Source: Nautilus pompilius
Taxonomy: Eukaryota > Mollusca > Cephalopoda > Nautilida > Nautilidae
Length of the DNA: 64,000 nt
Assembly: GCA_018389105.1 (NCBI GenBank)
Contig: JACATO010002141.1
Coordinates: forward strand, 291,001 to 355,000
Direction of reading: 5' to 3'
Shown here: piece by piece, positions 41,374 through 53,172 of the stretch
How the letters are laid out: each line of letters begins with the position of its first letter
Numbering within the stretch: the stretch's first letter is position 1
Notes under the pieces: model-generated
Databases searched by the model: none
Told to the model about the DNA's origin: nothing
Seen by the model: only the letters and a program-made list of their open reading frames with translations
Translations under genes and position numbers: made by a program

Positions 41374-43299
41374 TTAAGAATTTATCCATCTTTTCAAGGG
41401 TACTCAATAATAAGAATAACTGGAAAACTTTTCACATAAGTAAAAGAATGAAAGGGCTAAAGGAACAATAGACAATTAGCGACAAGGAAGTATCTCACAA
41501 GTGGCCTTGACACAACTGATGAAATACCCCACCAATACCATCGGTCACATTCCAACATTGTTCCTTGGCAACGACTTAGACCTCCATATTCAACACCCAT
41601 CTCATATGATAAAAAAAGAAATTTTTATTCCCACAGGATATCATTAAAAAATGCGTGTTTGAATAAATACAAGAGCAACAAATATCAGATAACATTTAAC
41701 ATGCAGTCTACTCCAAATCATAACAAATATACCTATTTTACACTTTATCTACATTTATTCCCTGTTCTTGAAAGTTTGAGATGAGTCAGTCCAAGAATTT
41801 TATGGAACAATAGCAACATCTGCCACTAGAGGCACTACAAAATAACCAAAGAATATTTTTAAAAACATGTTAGAGGGGCAAATGATTCACACTTCTTTTA
41901 ACCAAGATTTTCTCCTTAACTTTTTGGTCCTTAGAAAAGAAAATTAACATTTTAAAATATTAATCCAAATTTGTAACTAAAAGTTTCCACTGTAACATCC
42001 TACTCAGTATTCTAACTGACAAGGGTTTAACAAGCAATGCTGGAAGTTAGATGAATCATTGAAATGCTTCCATGAGTTTCACACTAAAGCACTCAACAGC
42101 AATTGTTTTATTTGAAAAAACATTCAAAAAAAAAAAAATAGTTACTCAAGCTTGAAGTTACTTCCTTTAAAAATATTTTTTTAAATAGTTTTGACTTTAA
42201 AAAGAAAAACCAAAATCTCATTTTGCTTAAAGAAAAAGAAGATAACAGTAATAGTGTTACAATGAAAGATTTAAATTCATAAAAAAGAGCAACAGAATGA
42301 AAAAGATGCTATTTCACACTTTTGAAACCTTTATTTACTACATGGTAAAAAAAAAAAAAAAGAAGCTATAAAATAATAACAAGTATTTAAGATCAAGATT
42401 TGCTCCTTATATTCTTAAAGTACCCTCAACATTTAAAGAAATGTTTTCATGGCCTATTAATAGCTTAAAGAAAGCTGGTTCTTAACTATCAGAAAGTGTG
42501 GAATTGATGATCAATAGGCTTTTATCTGATTTTAAAGACCACTTTTACTGAACCAGTCTCCCTTCAGCATCAATAACAATGGATTTCATCAATAACAAAC
42601 AGCCCACATTCAGTTTTGCTCAATAATTTCATAGTTAGGAGGGCATGATCAAAGATTCTTTCCAATATGTTTCCCCAGTATGTACACTTGGATCTTATTT
42701 TAACTTCCTGTGAATTGTCATTCCTGCATAACACTGGCTTAGAGCTTTCAACCTCATTAAGGCCTTAGAGAAACTCTGACATTCTAAAATAGACTTGGAT
42801 TGAAAAAAGAAGTCTTCACATTAATTAACTGCTACCTTCATGAAGCATACAAATTATTATTTTATTTCTTAGTTACATAAATGAAAGTGGTTCATAATTT
42901 GTAATAACAAAAATCTTTTTAATTTGAAATATTCTTGTAAAATATACATAAACAAAAATTTGAATAGGCCTAGGCAGCACTATTCTAAGTGTGCTAATAC
43001 TGTTATTAATTTTACTTCTACAGTGACACAAACTATCTCAAACCTGCAAACCAATGGTTTGGTTGCAATTAAGTTGCCATGTCAATTTTTTAATCAGATA
43101 TTTAAAATACTGAGCCACTGCAGATGCCTTCATCACAGTGCAGTTACTGTCTTTTTCAGTTCATAAATACTCATTACCTCCTGACTTCAACTATATCTTC
43201 ATTCAACCTACCTATGGCTAAAGTAGTTTTTAAAATTAAAGCTAAATTCAAAACATTTACACCAAAGACCCAGCTCATACCCAAGACAAAATCAGATCT
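41374..43299. other. Kinase intron, no gene seen
   Basis: AT-rich with poly-A runs (42126-42140 and 42347-42361). No coding relic was recognised. Confidence 0.55.
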
Positions 43300-44640
43300 A
43301 TATTAGCACAGCATAATATGCAAGTGCCCTTTTATTTTCAGGCTGTGCTCTGGTTTGACAATATATATAATTATGAATAAGAATAAACTTCCAAATTTCC
43401 TCATAATTTGTATATTCAAGTCTACACTCAATATCTTGCCTACAACATGGAAGGCTTTCTTTCTTCTTATATTCAAACACAGCCTATGCAGAACTAGTTT
43501 ATCAGTCAATAGCATGTTCTCTTGCTGTTCCAAGTAGTCAAGCAGATTTTCAACATAGTTTACCATAGTACTATGATTGATGCTACACTCAGGAATCAAC
43601 TCTTGCTTCTTTAACTTATGCTAGAATCAGTTGTTTGTTCTTGAGGCTGCTTGACAATCTCATTGTTATTTATTAGCTTGTAGTCTAGTTCACAATAAGT
43701 CATTCTTCAATATTTACAAACCTTCCAATTGGAAACTGCTGCTAAGGTGGCTGCTCAAATTCCTTTCTCATTAAATCCTTCAATGTCTTTGCCATCATTG
43801 TCCAAAATAATTTTGCATCAGAATCTTATCTACAAAATAGGCTTCACTAGATTCCACACACTTATCAGACACTTCATAAATTGTATCCAAAACTGTTAGC
43901 TTCTCTCAAAACAATTTTAAGTAATTTTATTTGTCCAGATGTTTTTGTAATACTACTACTCAGTAATATCTTTTCATACATGCACTCCCCTAGTCCATAG
44001 GCTGAACCAAAGACATCACATTTGAAGAGTTCCTGAAAAAGCTTCCTGCTTCAAATTTTAAAGCACTTTCGCTGGGGTGAGAGGATACATTGACTGGCTA
44101 AGTCTTCTGCTTGCTAGTATTCTTTGACTACAGTAAAAAAAACTTTTTGCTAAACCATTCTTGAGATCCATCCATGCTTCTTTATCTACCAGTATATTTG
44201 ATGGTTCACTTCCTTTAAATGATTGCTGTTTCTTAACTTTACCAATCTGTGAAATGATTGCATTTGCACAATACATAACTGTCAGCCTCTCTTTACTGGA
44301 TTTGTTTCCAGGACTGTGCCATTCATTTTGAAATGCTAAAGTCCTTGTCAAAGAACATTTCCAGTTAAGTTCTTTAGTCTGCACTGCATGCTGCGCCACT
44401 GCTTAAATCAGGTAAGCCACTTACACAACACATTAAAATTGCTTTCCATTTCTAATGCATCAAAGAAAAACTTTGTTTGTTTCTCCTAAATAAGTCAAGA
44501 AACCAGTCGTCCTTCAGCTCTTTGTCAGTTGAACTACTACAGTATTGCTCTGTCCAGTTCTTCATACACTGAATTCTTCATTGATTCATGCTTAGAAAAT
44601 CCACTTAAGTGAGCTACTCACATACAAAATTATTCCTGTT
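43300..44640 (-). pseudogene. Jerky/Tigger-like (pogo group) transposase relic, minus strand
   Basis: On the minus strand from about 44600 come NSVYEELDRAILQ and QQRAEGRLVS, then about 40 codons on NFNVLCKWLT, which is the CENP-B-type DNA-binding region of Jerky/Tigger transposases. From 44399 the reading gives LTRTLAFQNEWHSPGNKSSK, ERLTVMYCANA, GKVKKQQSFKGSEP and VDKEAWMD, the catalytic-core region (expected KERxTVMxCANA...GKSKxPRxFK...AWM). Near 43599-43460 the C-terminal part reads NHSTMVNYVENLLDYLEQQE and LVLHRLCLNIRRKK. The catalytic aspartates are not preserved in any continuous frame. Element ends were not found. The family resembles jerky-protein-homolog-like genes annotated in many animal genomes. 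Confidence 0.72.
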
Positions 44641-46253
44641 TCTTGGTTAAATCACAAACTGTCTGTTCACACAGAAAACTGTTTTGCCATACTAGCTATT
44701 TCAACCTTTTCATAAATCATTAGTACAATATGCTCACACTTATTTACCAACATTGAGAAAATATACAATACACTATGTTTATAAGAAAAAAAAAAACACT
44801 TAAAATTTGCCACTGGCAACAGAGAGATAAAAACTTATATACAGGTTTTGATAAAGAATCCTGTTTTTCTTTGCATGGCATGGTTAATCTGCCCAATGAT
44901 AATCAAGATTAGACTATATATCATTGGTTGATTTTTGTGATAAAAATTGTGGCACCATTGCAGAAATTACATTCATAAAATGGTAAGAAAGAGAAAAACC
45001 TAGTATATTTTGAAAATAGTATCATTATTACTTACTACAGTGGGTTTTTTATTATTTTTACATTATATCATGTTTTCTTGGGCTGAAAAATCATTGGAAA
45101 TAGTAGTATTCTATTTCTGTTTAGTTTTAAAACTATCAAAACAAGGCATGTTAGAATAATTTGCGAAATGAATTCTTTTATGATAAACATTCTTGATCTC
45201 AGTCATTAAGTCAAACCTTTTTTTTTTTTTTAGGTTCAAAGAAATTTTATTTAAATTTCGATACTATAGTAACAAAAATTGATAATTTTTTTAAAATGAA
45301 AACTTATGGTCTTAAAGGATTTTAGCCAAAATTAGTCAAACTTAGCCAGCTAACACAGCCACAAACAGAAAAGGGGCAATAAATTAAAAATGATCTGCTC
45401 ATATCTATATTTTGAAAATATATTTTCAATCTGAAACATGCAAGCACTAGACTTTTCATCTAATACAGCCGTCAAAATTAAACCACAGGTTTATGAAAAT
45501 TTTGTTTACCATATAATAAGAACTGTAGTCACTGATTCACTGTTCAAAACAACAAACTATCAATCTCATACAGCTGATATTTTTAAGTTATACATACAGC
45601 AAATCAACCCTGATGGACCAATACTATCAACATATATACTTTTTTTTTTAAATTAACAGCATAGCAACAGCTTTGAAAGTTTTAAGGTTTGTAAGAGAGA
45701 GTTTTATTTCACGTAAAAATCACTGCATAAAAACAGAATCCTAACCACAACGCCATATTTATTTTATATATTCTTCAACGTCTATCTACCAAGCTAGATC
45801 CAATAGTTCAAAACTCTGCTAATAACTAAATTACTAAAGACTATAATTAAATTTATTTATTCATTTTTGATTCAGTTTTTGTCATACTCATTATTGGAAT
45901 ACTTAATACTGTGCTCAGTTTCTATCATAGTTTTTTTTTTGTTTGTTTGTTTTTAGGTATATACAGAATATCTGTTTACTGATCAAACTAAGAGAAAGAA
46001 AGTCTAAAAGTATTTTGTTCCTCATCTACATATAAGATGATACAAAATCTAATTTGTGCAATTAAAAATGGTGTCACATTATACAATGAGGAAAATAGAC
46101 TACATTTAAAGAGTAGCATTCAAAGTCTTTTTTATTTTTCATTAGTCACATGGCAATAATAAGTAATATATGATCAAGAAAATAAAGATGTATTCTAAAT
46201 TTTTATTGTTTTATGGAGACGTTTGAAAACAGATGCAATATGATGTGTGAATA
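44641..46253. other. Kinase intron, no gene seen
   Basis: AT-rich. The only point of interest is an AATAAA on the minus strand at 46207-46202, downstream of the possible terminal exon at 46254-46376. Confidence 0.5.
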
Positions 46254-46376
46254 CTAAGGGTCTCCAATCACATGGGGAGAGTCATCGGTATCATCAGCAC
46301 AACTCATGTAAAGGTAGTCATTCATTTTTTTAACATTAAAATTAAACTGCCTTACTAACAAATACCAGTTTGTGCT
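46254..46376 (-). CDS. Possible 3'-terminal coding exon of unknown origin
   Basis: On the minus strand a strong acceptor (TATTTTTCTTTTTCCAG, ending at 46377) is followed directly by 40 open codons and a TAG at 46256-46254. The peptide begins STNWYLLVRQFNFNVKKMND and ends YLYMSCADDTDDSPHVIGDP, the latter with non-random-looking acidic and Pro/Gly content. An AATAAA lies 47 nt past the stop. It needs a preceding exon in phase 0, so it cannot follow the kinase exon at 56091 in this frame; spliced there it would stop after 11 codons. It could be a nested gene's last exon, an alternative end of the kinase gene from its upstream exon, or chance. I do not recognise the peptide. Confidence 0.25.
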   Translation of the reverse strand, partial: STNWYLLVRQFNFNVKKMNDYLYMSCADDTDDSPHVIGDP

Positions 46377-48079
46377 CTGGAAAAAGAAAAATAGTTAATT
46401 TTTTTGATAAATTCAAAATATAATATTAATTTAAAATTGAAATCAGAACAAAAACAAAAACAAATCTGGATTATTAGTCAGAGATGGCCACATCAATTCA
46501 GTAAAGAAGAATGAGGAACTTATTCCAAACTTCCAAGGTGATTTTGAGTTAGTAGCTCTTTGTTTAAAAATGTTCTACCGTAATACATTCTACAAAAAAA
46601 CCTACCCAAAAGTCAATGGTTCTATAAAATAGTTTTAACATTGGTAATTTATTAATTTATTCCCTTTTTTGTAATTTGACCTCAGTCTATGAGTCACAAG
46701 CCATAACTGCCTGCATGGGATTTATATCTATTATCAGTGAAGCATACTGCCTTTCAGCAGCTTTCACATTTAGAACACTGAAATTTATGGCAAAGATTAT
46801 AAGATAACCTGTACACATATATGATTCTAAAATTTGATAAGCTGGAATTATGACTCACTGGATATCCTCAACCAGCATGTAGACTAAGTGCTATCTGATC
46901 ATTTAAGCATTCACAGACAAGCAAACAGCCTTTAGTAGTTCCTTAACATGTTGCTTAGCAATATCAGAAGATCAAATTAATTATCAAATTTTTTCAAGCT
47001 AAACATGGCAAGCTGGATCTTCAAAAAGACCATCTAATTCTAGGTTAATGAAAGAAGCCTGAAAAATATTTCAAATTTAAATAAGTACACAATCATTCCC
47101 AAATATCTGGCAACCAAAGTATGAATTTACAATATCCCTGATGTACACAAAACCTAAACCAAACTGTTACAACACTGGTTTTAATAATGATAATCTTTCA
47201 ATCCTTTGTCACAGTGAATAGTTTTTTTCTGTTTGCTTATTATGATTCAAAAAAATAAATATATAAAAAACAAACTACTATCAAATACAATCTGAGACTA
47301 AGTCTCCATCACTTTAAAAGCAAATATACATTATATACAATTATATAAAGTAAAGGCAAAATCTACAAATTAAAAAAAGAAGCATTTGCTGAGAGTGAAA
47401 TGGAATTGCCAATATGCTAAGTTAAGTTACTAAACCAACCTCTATGCAAAAGACTATTCTAGAGGGGGAGGGAGGAAGAGAGAAAAGGGCTAAATTAAAC
47501 GTTTTATATAATTGAAATTTTGGTAATGTAAAATTAAAATATAAAGTCTATTCAACCAATAACACAAATTCAAATGGGTAATTTATCACTCCAAGCTATT
47601 TTTTTTCTATAAATACACATACAAATTAAATAAAATTATGTACTTACTTTTATCATTGTATTTTTCTCTTAATTCATCTTTGAATAAAATGAAAATAAGA
47701 AAATTACATTCGTGGTTTTTTTTGTTTTTTTTTTTAAAAATTCCTATAAAATAAACTATCACTGAAAAAAAGAGAAAATAAATCTTTAAAAAATAGTTTC
47801 ATTTCAGATATAACATTTATAGTTAAATTAATAAGCCATGCCCACATTACCATTCTGTTCCAGACAATACTGCCACCCAGGAAACAATTTTCACTCGCTA
47901 TTTGCGTGCATGCATAGAATTATTTATTCTGTATGCTTTTATTATTCTTATTAGATTGAAGTACAGTATCAATTTGGGCATACCCAGTATGCCAAAACCA
48001 GCTGAATCCTGTAATATTTCACCACTTGTCCAAAGTTGTATTATAGGTAATTCAAAGTGTTGGCCAGAGGCAGCAACAT
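46377..48079. other. Kinase intron with a candidate microexon
   Basis: AT-rich intron. Apart from the 30-nt candidate microexon at 47648-47677, nothing was recognised. 47820-48080 may contain the degraded 5' part of the following Tc1 relic. Confidence 0.45.
47648..47677 (-). other. Candidate 30-nt microexon of the kinase gene (phase 1-1)
   Basis: On the minus strand a T-rich tract ending TTTTATTCAAAG precedes 30 nt that end at a perfect donor, AAAA|GTAAGTA. Read in the phase left by the 56091-56238 exon it encodes DELREKYNDK, and it would leave the right phase for the 26460-26674 exon (junction codon AGA). Such a short exon can arise by chance in AT-rich DNA, so this rests only on splice signals and phase. 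Confidence 0.18.
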
Positions 48080-48703
48080 ATTGTTGTCAAAGATCTTGAC
48101 ATTTCTCATAAATCTGTAATCAGTATTATTGCAAAATTCAACAAGGCAATTATCACTGCTGTGGCAAAGTAACCTGGAAGAACAGGGGCACCGTGACAAA
48201 ACACATCATCTTTCACCAGAGTCAAAGAATGATCCAATGTAATCTCCACCAACTTGGCTAAAGAGAATGTATTGCACATAAAAAACCTGTCCACTAAGAG
48301 AAAAAACACTTTAAAAAAACTGGTCAGATGGCATGTCTTTGAAAGACCCACAAAGTATTCATGTGTACTTTTCTCTGAGTCCAGGTATCAGCAGTTCATG
48401 TCTGAAGAGTGCACCCAAGTTTGAAGACCTAATAATAACATTCAGCCCATAGTTAAGTATGAAGATATTCATCTTCTTTTGGTACCCCAAAGTCCTGATA
48501 TCAATCCAATCAAACACTTGTGGATGCATTTGGATTGTCAGCCAAGAGAAACCAGCCAACATCCTAGTAACATGACAGAATTACAGGAAGCTCTCATACA
48601 GATATGGGCAAACCTAGATCAGATGATAATAAAAAATCTTGTTGATTTAATGCCAAAATGGGTAGGAACTTGTTGTGCTACAAAAAGTGGCTCACTAACA
48701 TAA
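48080..48703 (+). pseudogene. Tc1-like transposase relic, internally deleted
   Basis: Plus strand. Near 48090-48170 the N-terminal helix-turn-helix region reads KDLDISHKSVISIIAKFN. From about 48285 it continues LSTKRKNTLKKLVRWHV, and near 48365 VLFSESRYQQFMSEE, where the usual FSDESRF block has lost its catalytic Asp. After a deletion that removes the QQDN block, 48479-48703 reads LVPQSPDINPIKHLWMHLD, the third-Asp block (SPDLNPIEHLW). It goes on with HPSNMTELQEALIQIWANLD and NLVDLMPKWVGTC to a stop, the usual C-terminus. Plus-strand motif AAGTGGCCAAATTATTA near 48771 may be part of the right terminal repeat. It is a dead copy. Confidence 0.75.
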
Positions 48704-51156
48704 AGAATTTTAATCCAGCGCTGTCTTTATTTGCAGTTTTCTGCAACAAACTAAGATATTATAATAACAAAAAGTGGCCAAATTATTATGCAAATCACTA
48801 TACAGACTTGTGTACGTATGTGCATGCATTTGTGCATTTGCATAATTATGTTCCTCATAAATGACAACTTATTCCGAGTATAAAATACCCTAAACAGGAA
48901 AAATTTCAAAGATTGATTTTAAGCATAATTAATAAGGAACAATCCAAAGAAACCTACATTTAAATGATTTCAATAAACTAATAATTTTTCCAATTCAAAA
49001 CCATTTTCAATGTTTAGAAATTAATTTATTAATTTTAAAAATTAAAAAAACAAAAATTCATTAAAAAAAACAAATGAAATGGCAGCCAGTATGCATGCAC
49101 ACAAACTTATTGGTAAATACATATCCTGGTCAAAAGCAGAGTTAATATAATGCATAAAAAAAGAATACTGCAGATAAAAAAATATCTGTTTTTCATTTTT
49201 TTTTAACAAAGTGATAAAATAGAAATGTAAATTAAGCCTTGCACTATCCCACATCAAACCTACCTAAATTTCAAATCAAATTAAATTCTTAAAAGTTATT
49301 ATGATTTTATAAACCTGTGAAATTTCTTTTTTTGGTAACTTGCATACAAAATAAATGTTTAACTAACTGGATTTCGACTAGTATGAGTTTCTAAAATTGA
49401 CAGAAAAACATAATTGGGTAAAATAACAAAACACACTCTATCCAAACACTGGTTCATTGTTTGAGAGGAAATATCTTATCTAAATAAAATAATAACAATG
49501 TTTTAATTCACTAAATCTGTAAACTGTGTATACATAAGTTATAACTGCAATAAACATCTATCCCCTACCAGCCTCCAAAAAAAGTTATCAGAAAATCACA
49601 ATTTGTCAGCACCCATAAAAAACCTTGTTTAGAAATATTTCAGTACATGAATATGGTCTACTGAAGAATTTACAATGTAAGCAGGATGGCCCTTGGTCAT
49701 TGTATTCAAATATGAAATGTCAGTCAGCCATCCCAGTTAGAACCAGTTGTAGCCTATTGCTGAGTCCTTTTCACCCATGAAGTATCAACCCATGCTAGAA
49801 ATAAACAGATTGTTTATTCATGATATCTGCTTGTTTCATTGTTGACAAATTTACATTGTATTCCTCTCCATGTTTAGATATGTGACCATCACATGATGCT
49901 CTATAGTTAAGTGACATGGGTACGATGACAAATCACAGGAAAATAGATTAAATTCAAACCACAGCAAATTTTTTTATCTGATGGCCACAGAGATTCCCAT
50001 TCAACTGCCAGATGCTTTCACAGATGAATGTCAAGGATGAAGAGCTGGAAGTCTACAGTGATATCAAAAAGTGAGCTCACTAAAGTTAAATCTGATGATA
50101 AAATAATGCTGAACAAAGTGCAGCTGATTTGTGTCCATTTATGTTATATTTCCATTTTCTTTCTTTACTTTCCCACCTGTTCTCAGGAAGAAACAACATT
50201 TCCAAGAGTTTTCTTTTTGGATTGCATTATAATTTTTCTCCTTCCTATACCACTGACAAAGCAAATGTGAGTAAAATTGCTAAAATAATGTTTATTGCTG
50301 TTTTTTTTGTTTCCATTCTTTAATTAAATGTAGATCCACGCTGTCTGTCATGTATGTCAGTGTTACTCGGCTTGCAGTGCTTGCCATTTGGAGATATTCT
50401 CATACCGTCAGGTTCCTCCATAGCCATGCATCAACTATTGCCAACTGTAGCAATGTTTGAGTTTCATTTGCAGTTTTCAGCACATTTTGACTTTTCTGAC
50501 CCATTGTTCAGCTGTAGATGGGTAAATGCCTAGAATATGGTAGTTAAATATAAATATCTTCACATGTTCAATAACCAAATGTAAAAGTCACAAAAATAAG
50601 CAGAATTTATTTTTAAAAAAATCACTCGGTGAGATGATGGGAAAGAGAGCAAGTTTGTTCTCACACTATTAACAGTGCACTGTATAAGTCACTAGCTGTG
50701 TTCTGTAGGCAGCTGGTATGAAAGCGCACCTATTCCTTATACAAGTTAATGCAATGCAAAATGGTTTTAATTAATGAATTTCAACAGAAATAGAAACCAA
50801 TAAAAATATTTCATCCATACTAATGGTGTAATGTGTCATAAAAGGCATCTAAAAATTATGAATTAAACAAAAATAGATAATCCTTGCTATAACAATTTTA
50901 GTGTCATAAACTCTGATTAACCGATAATATGACTTACCACTACATAAATTGTCATCAGTTTTTTGTTAATTTAATAGATGAGAAACACCTTTTGTAAAAA
51001 CAGAGCTTTCAAAATTCTTTCACAATAGAAACTTCAAACCAATATATGAGATTGCTTTTATCTTCATAACATTTTTAATAGTTTTTTTTTTGTTTTTCAA
51101 AATAAATCTTGCCATAAAAGGTAATTAGAATCCTACCATGAAGTGTTTATATGTAC
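48704..51156. other. Kinase intron, no gene seen
   Basis: AT-rich intron. 49680-50560 is slightly less AT-rich and may hold old element debris, but no family could be assigned. Confidence 0.5.
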
Positions 51157-51440
51157 AGGGTGTAAAAACTTGTTTTCTAATTCACAAGAACTTTAAGACA
51201 GAGAATCCAAATTAGTGTCACTCTTTTACATAATCACCAGCAGTCACATACTTATTCTATCTTTTCATAAGACCAGCAAAGAATATACCTGTTGCTTCAC
51301 TTAGTAATTGCTGCACATCCAACTTTGCATTTTTGCCACTGTTTAAATGTTTACCCAGTGAAGAATTCTGGAGTACAAAGAGAATGTGCTAAAACTTCTT
51401 AACTAATCTTCAAATCAAGTCAGACGTTGTTGCTGGTCAA
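51157..51440 (-). pseudogene. C-terminal fragment of a mariner-like transposase
   Basis: On the minus strand, about 51350 to 51200 reads GKHLNSGKNAKLDVQQLLSE, then FFAGLMKR, a stop, NKYVTAGDYVKE and a stop. This corresponds to the mariner C-terminal block ending L-x-K-R-W-x-K-C-x-x-x-x-GDYVEK. It reaches a terminus-like string (CAGGGTGTAAAAACTTG starting 51158, after TA) that would be its 3' end. The rest of the element is missing. Confidence 0.62.
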
Positions 51441-51486
51441 GCACATGCTACTGCAATGATATTTCAAATGCAAACCATTATATATA

Positions 51487-51996
51487 CCGGGTGAGTCAAA
51501 AGTAGCGCCCAATTCCTGTTTTAGGGGCTGTCGGTTTGTTGTTTGTTTGCCATTTGTATTACAGTGTGCAAGAAGGTAGAAATAAATGAAAGACATGTTT
51601 TCAAATTAATTATTTCAAATTATTCCATTTATTCAGGGAATAAGGAATTGTAACAGGCCGTTTTACTTTCAATGTTCAAGGTGTCCTCCCTCGTGATCAA
51701 TGCACAAATGCAATTGAGCAGGCACAGAGTGACATACACACTTGCAGAGTTCGCTATCAATTTCCTCAACTTTTTCAGCGATCTTAGCTTTCAATTCCTG
51801 AATAGTATGAGGCTTTTCACGATAAGCAAGGTCTTTAAGGGTCCCCCAAAGAAAGAAATCTGCTGGTGTGAGGTCTGGGTAATGTGCCAGCCACTCAAAG
51901 AAAGGTATTAATAACATCAAGGTAACATATTAACAACATCAACAACAACATGAGCATGACTTCCCAGAAACTGGGCGCTACTTTTGACTAACCCTG
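51487..51996 (-). mobile_element. Mariner deletion derivative, 510 bp, keeping the transposase C-terminus
   Basis: TA-flanked element (51485-51486 and 51997-51998) with inverted termini CCGGGTGAGTCAAAAGTAGC and CAGGGTTAGTCAAAAGTAGC, extending through GCGCCCA on both sides. On the minus strand it encodes the last part of a transposase: WLAHYPDLTPADFFLWGTLK, LAYREKPHTIQELKAKIAEK, VEEIDSEL and near its end HLCIDHEGGHLEH. The PDLTPADFFLWG phrase is the third-aspartate block of the same broad mariner group as the 34-kb element. The N-terminal two-thirds is deleted, leaving a MITE-like remnant. Confidence 0.88.
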
Positions 51997-51998
51997 TA

Positions 51999-53106
51999 TA
52001 TATTTTTTTTTTACAATGTTTGGCTTTTATCACTTTTATGCATTGATAAGATCAGTATTATCTTTCTCCCCAAAATTTCAAAGCTACAGAACCTTGCATG
52101 TTTCAGTATTGTGCAGTCATCACTCTGCCCATTGAATGCAGGAAAAATTTCTTCTTTTAGTTGGCTTAAGTGTTTCCACTAACTTTTCTTGTTCTCCATC
52201 TTGTAATCATGCACCTGGGAATTATCTATAGCAATAATATACTACTGCAGGGAGTTGTCATCTAGTTCAAACTATGACAGTAAATATGCACGTATCTGGT
52301 TGTGTCACATACATGTCCTCTGAGAACATAATTAGAACTCAATGAGGTTCTCTTTGCTAAAGCTGCTCATGGATTATTTTTTTATATTCACCTTATCTAC
52401 TCTGGCACCAACTGTGCTAACTATTTTCAACAGTCATCATACACTAATTATTTAAAATAAAGCCATTCAATCATGCAGTTTTTACTGTATGCAGGCAGAA
52501 TTTCTTAATGGATGCTTACTGCCTGCTGTCTTTGTTTTAAAAAATTACATCATCATTTTATTCTCTTTTGAAACAGCTGCTGCTAGTAGACATGACATCC
52601 AGAAACTGATGCATAATGTGCATCACAGTAAAACATGTAAAATTTAAATATCTAAAAGCATAACCTGTAATTTCTAAGCTTGTAAAATTCCATTAATCTT
52701 TTTGAAAGCAAACAATCAATTAAAGAGTTTTTAATTATTAAATACCTATGTTAAACTTATCCACTTTTGAAATCTAACATCTTCTAAATTTTGTTCAGTG
52801 AGAGTCAATTACTGTCTCAAATAATGCAATAAAACAATGACTGAATCAGTGCATGACTCAATCTCATCTAAACAGCACATGCAGCATTTTTTCAAATAAT
52901 TCGTACATTTGAGTTTGTTTACTTCCCATATTCTTCTAAAAGCCAAGTATGTACATAGAAACTCAGTAATTTAGTATAATTCACAAAAGAAATTCTGCTT
53001 ATGATTGTGAGTGAAATAAAGCAGACAATTAAAAGAAAAAAAAATCACTAAATCAGAAAAGAACTCAAAGAACATCTCACAGTTCATCATGCAAGTTACT
53101 GCTTAC
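51999..53106. other. Kinase intron, no gene seen
   Basis: AT-rich, no coding relic recognised. It ends at the donor site of the candidate cassette exon. Confidence 0.5.
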
Positions 53107-53172
53107 CACACATCACTGAACCAGCTTTTGAGCAGACAACTTTTGTTCTTTGGTCTACAGGTGCTACTCGGC
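53107..53172 (-). CDS. Candidate cassette exon of the TTBK gene, 66 nt, phase 1-1
   Basis: On the minus strand, a T-rich tract ending ATTTTGCTGTACAG precedes this segment and a consensus donor (TGTG|GTAAGC) follows it. The preceding kinase exon ends with one unpaired base (G) and the next begins with the last two bases of that codon. This segment is 66 nt and open in exactly that phase, so it could be included or skipped without changing the frame. It would add Gly, then a peptide starting RVAPVDQRTKVV and ending SKAGSVMC, between KKLQ and KDHVCRF, in the loop between helix alphaC and strand beta4. I know of no TTBK with this insert, and the acceptor's TACAGGCCGAGTAGC could also be an old transposon end, so it stays a candidate. 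Confidence 0.35.

Noticed and set aside
48359..48562. Minus-strand open frame of 67 codons
   Set aside because: It is the antisense shadow of the Tc1 transposase relic, whose plus-strand reading has clear family motifs.
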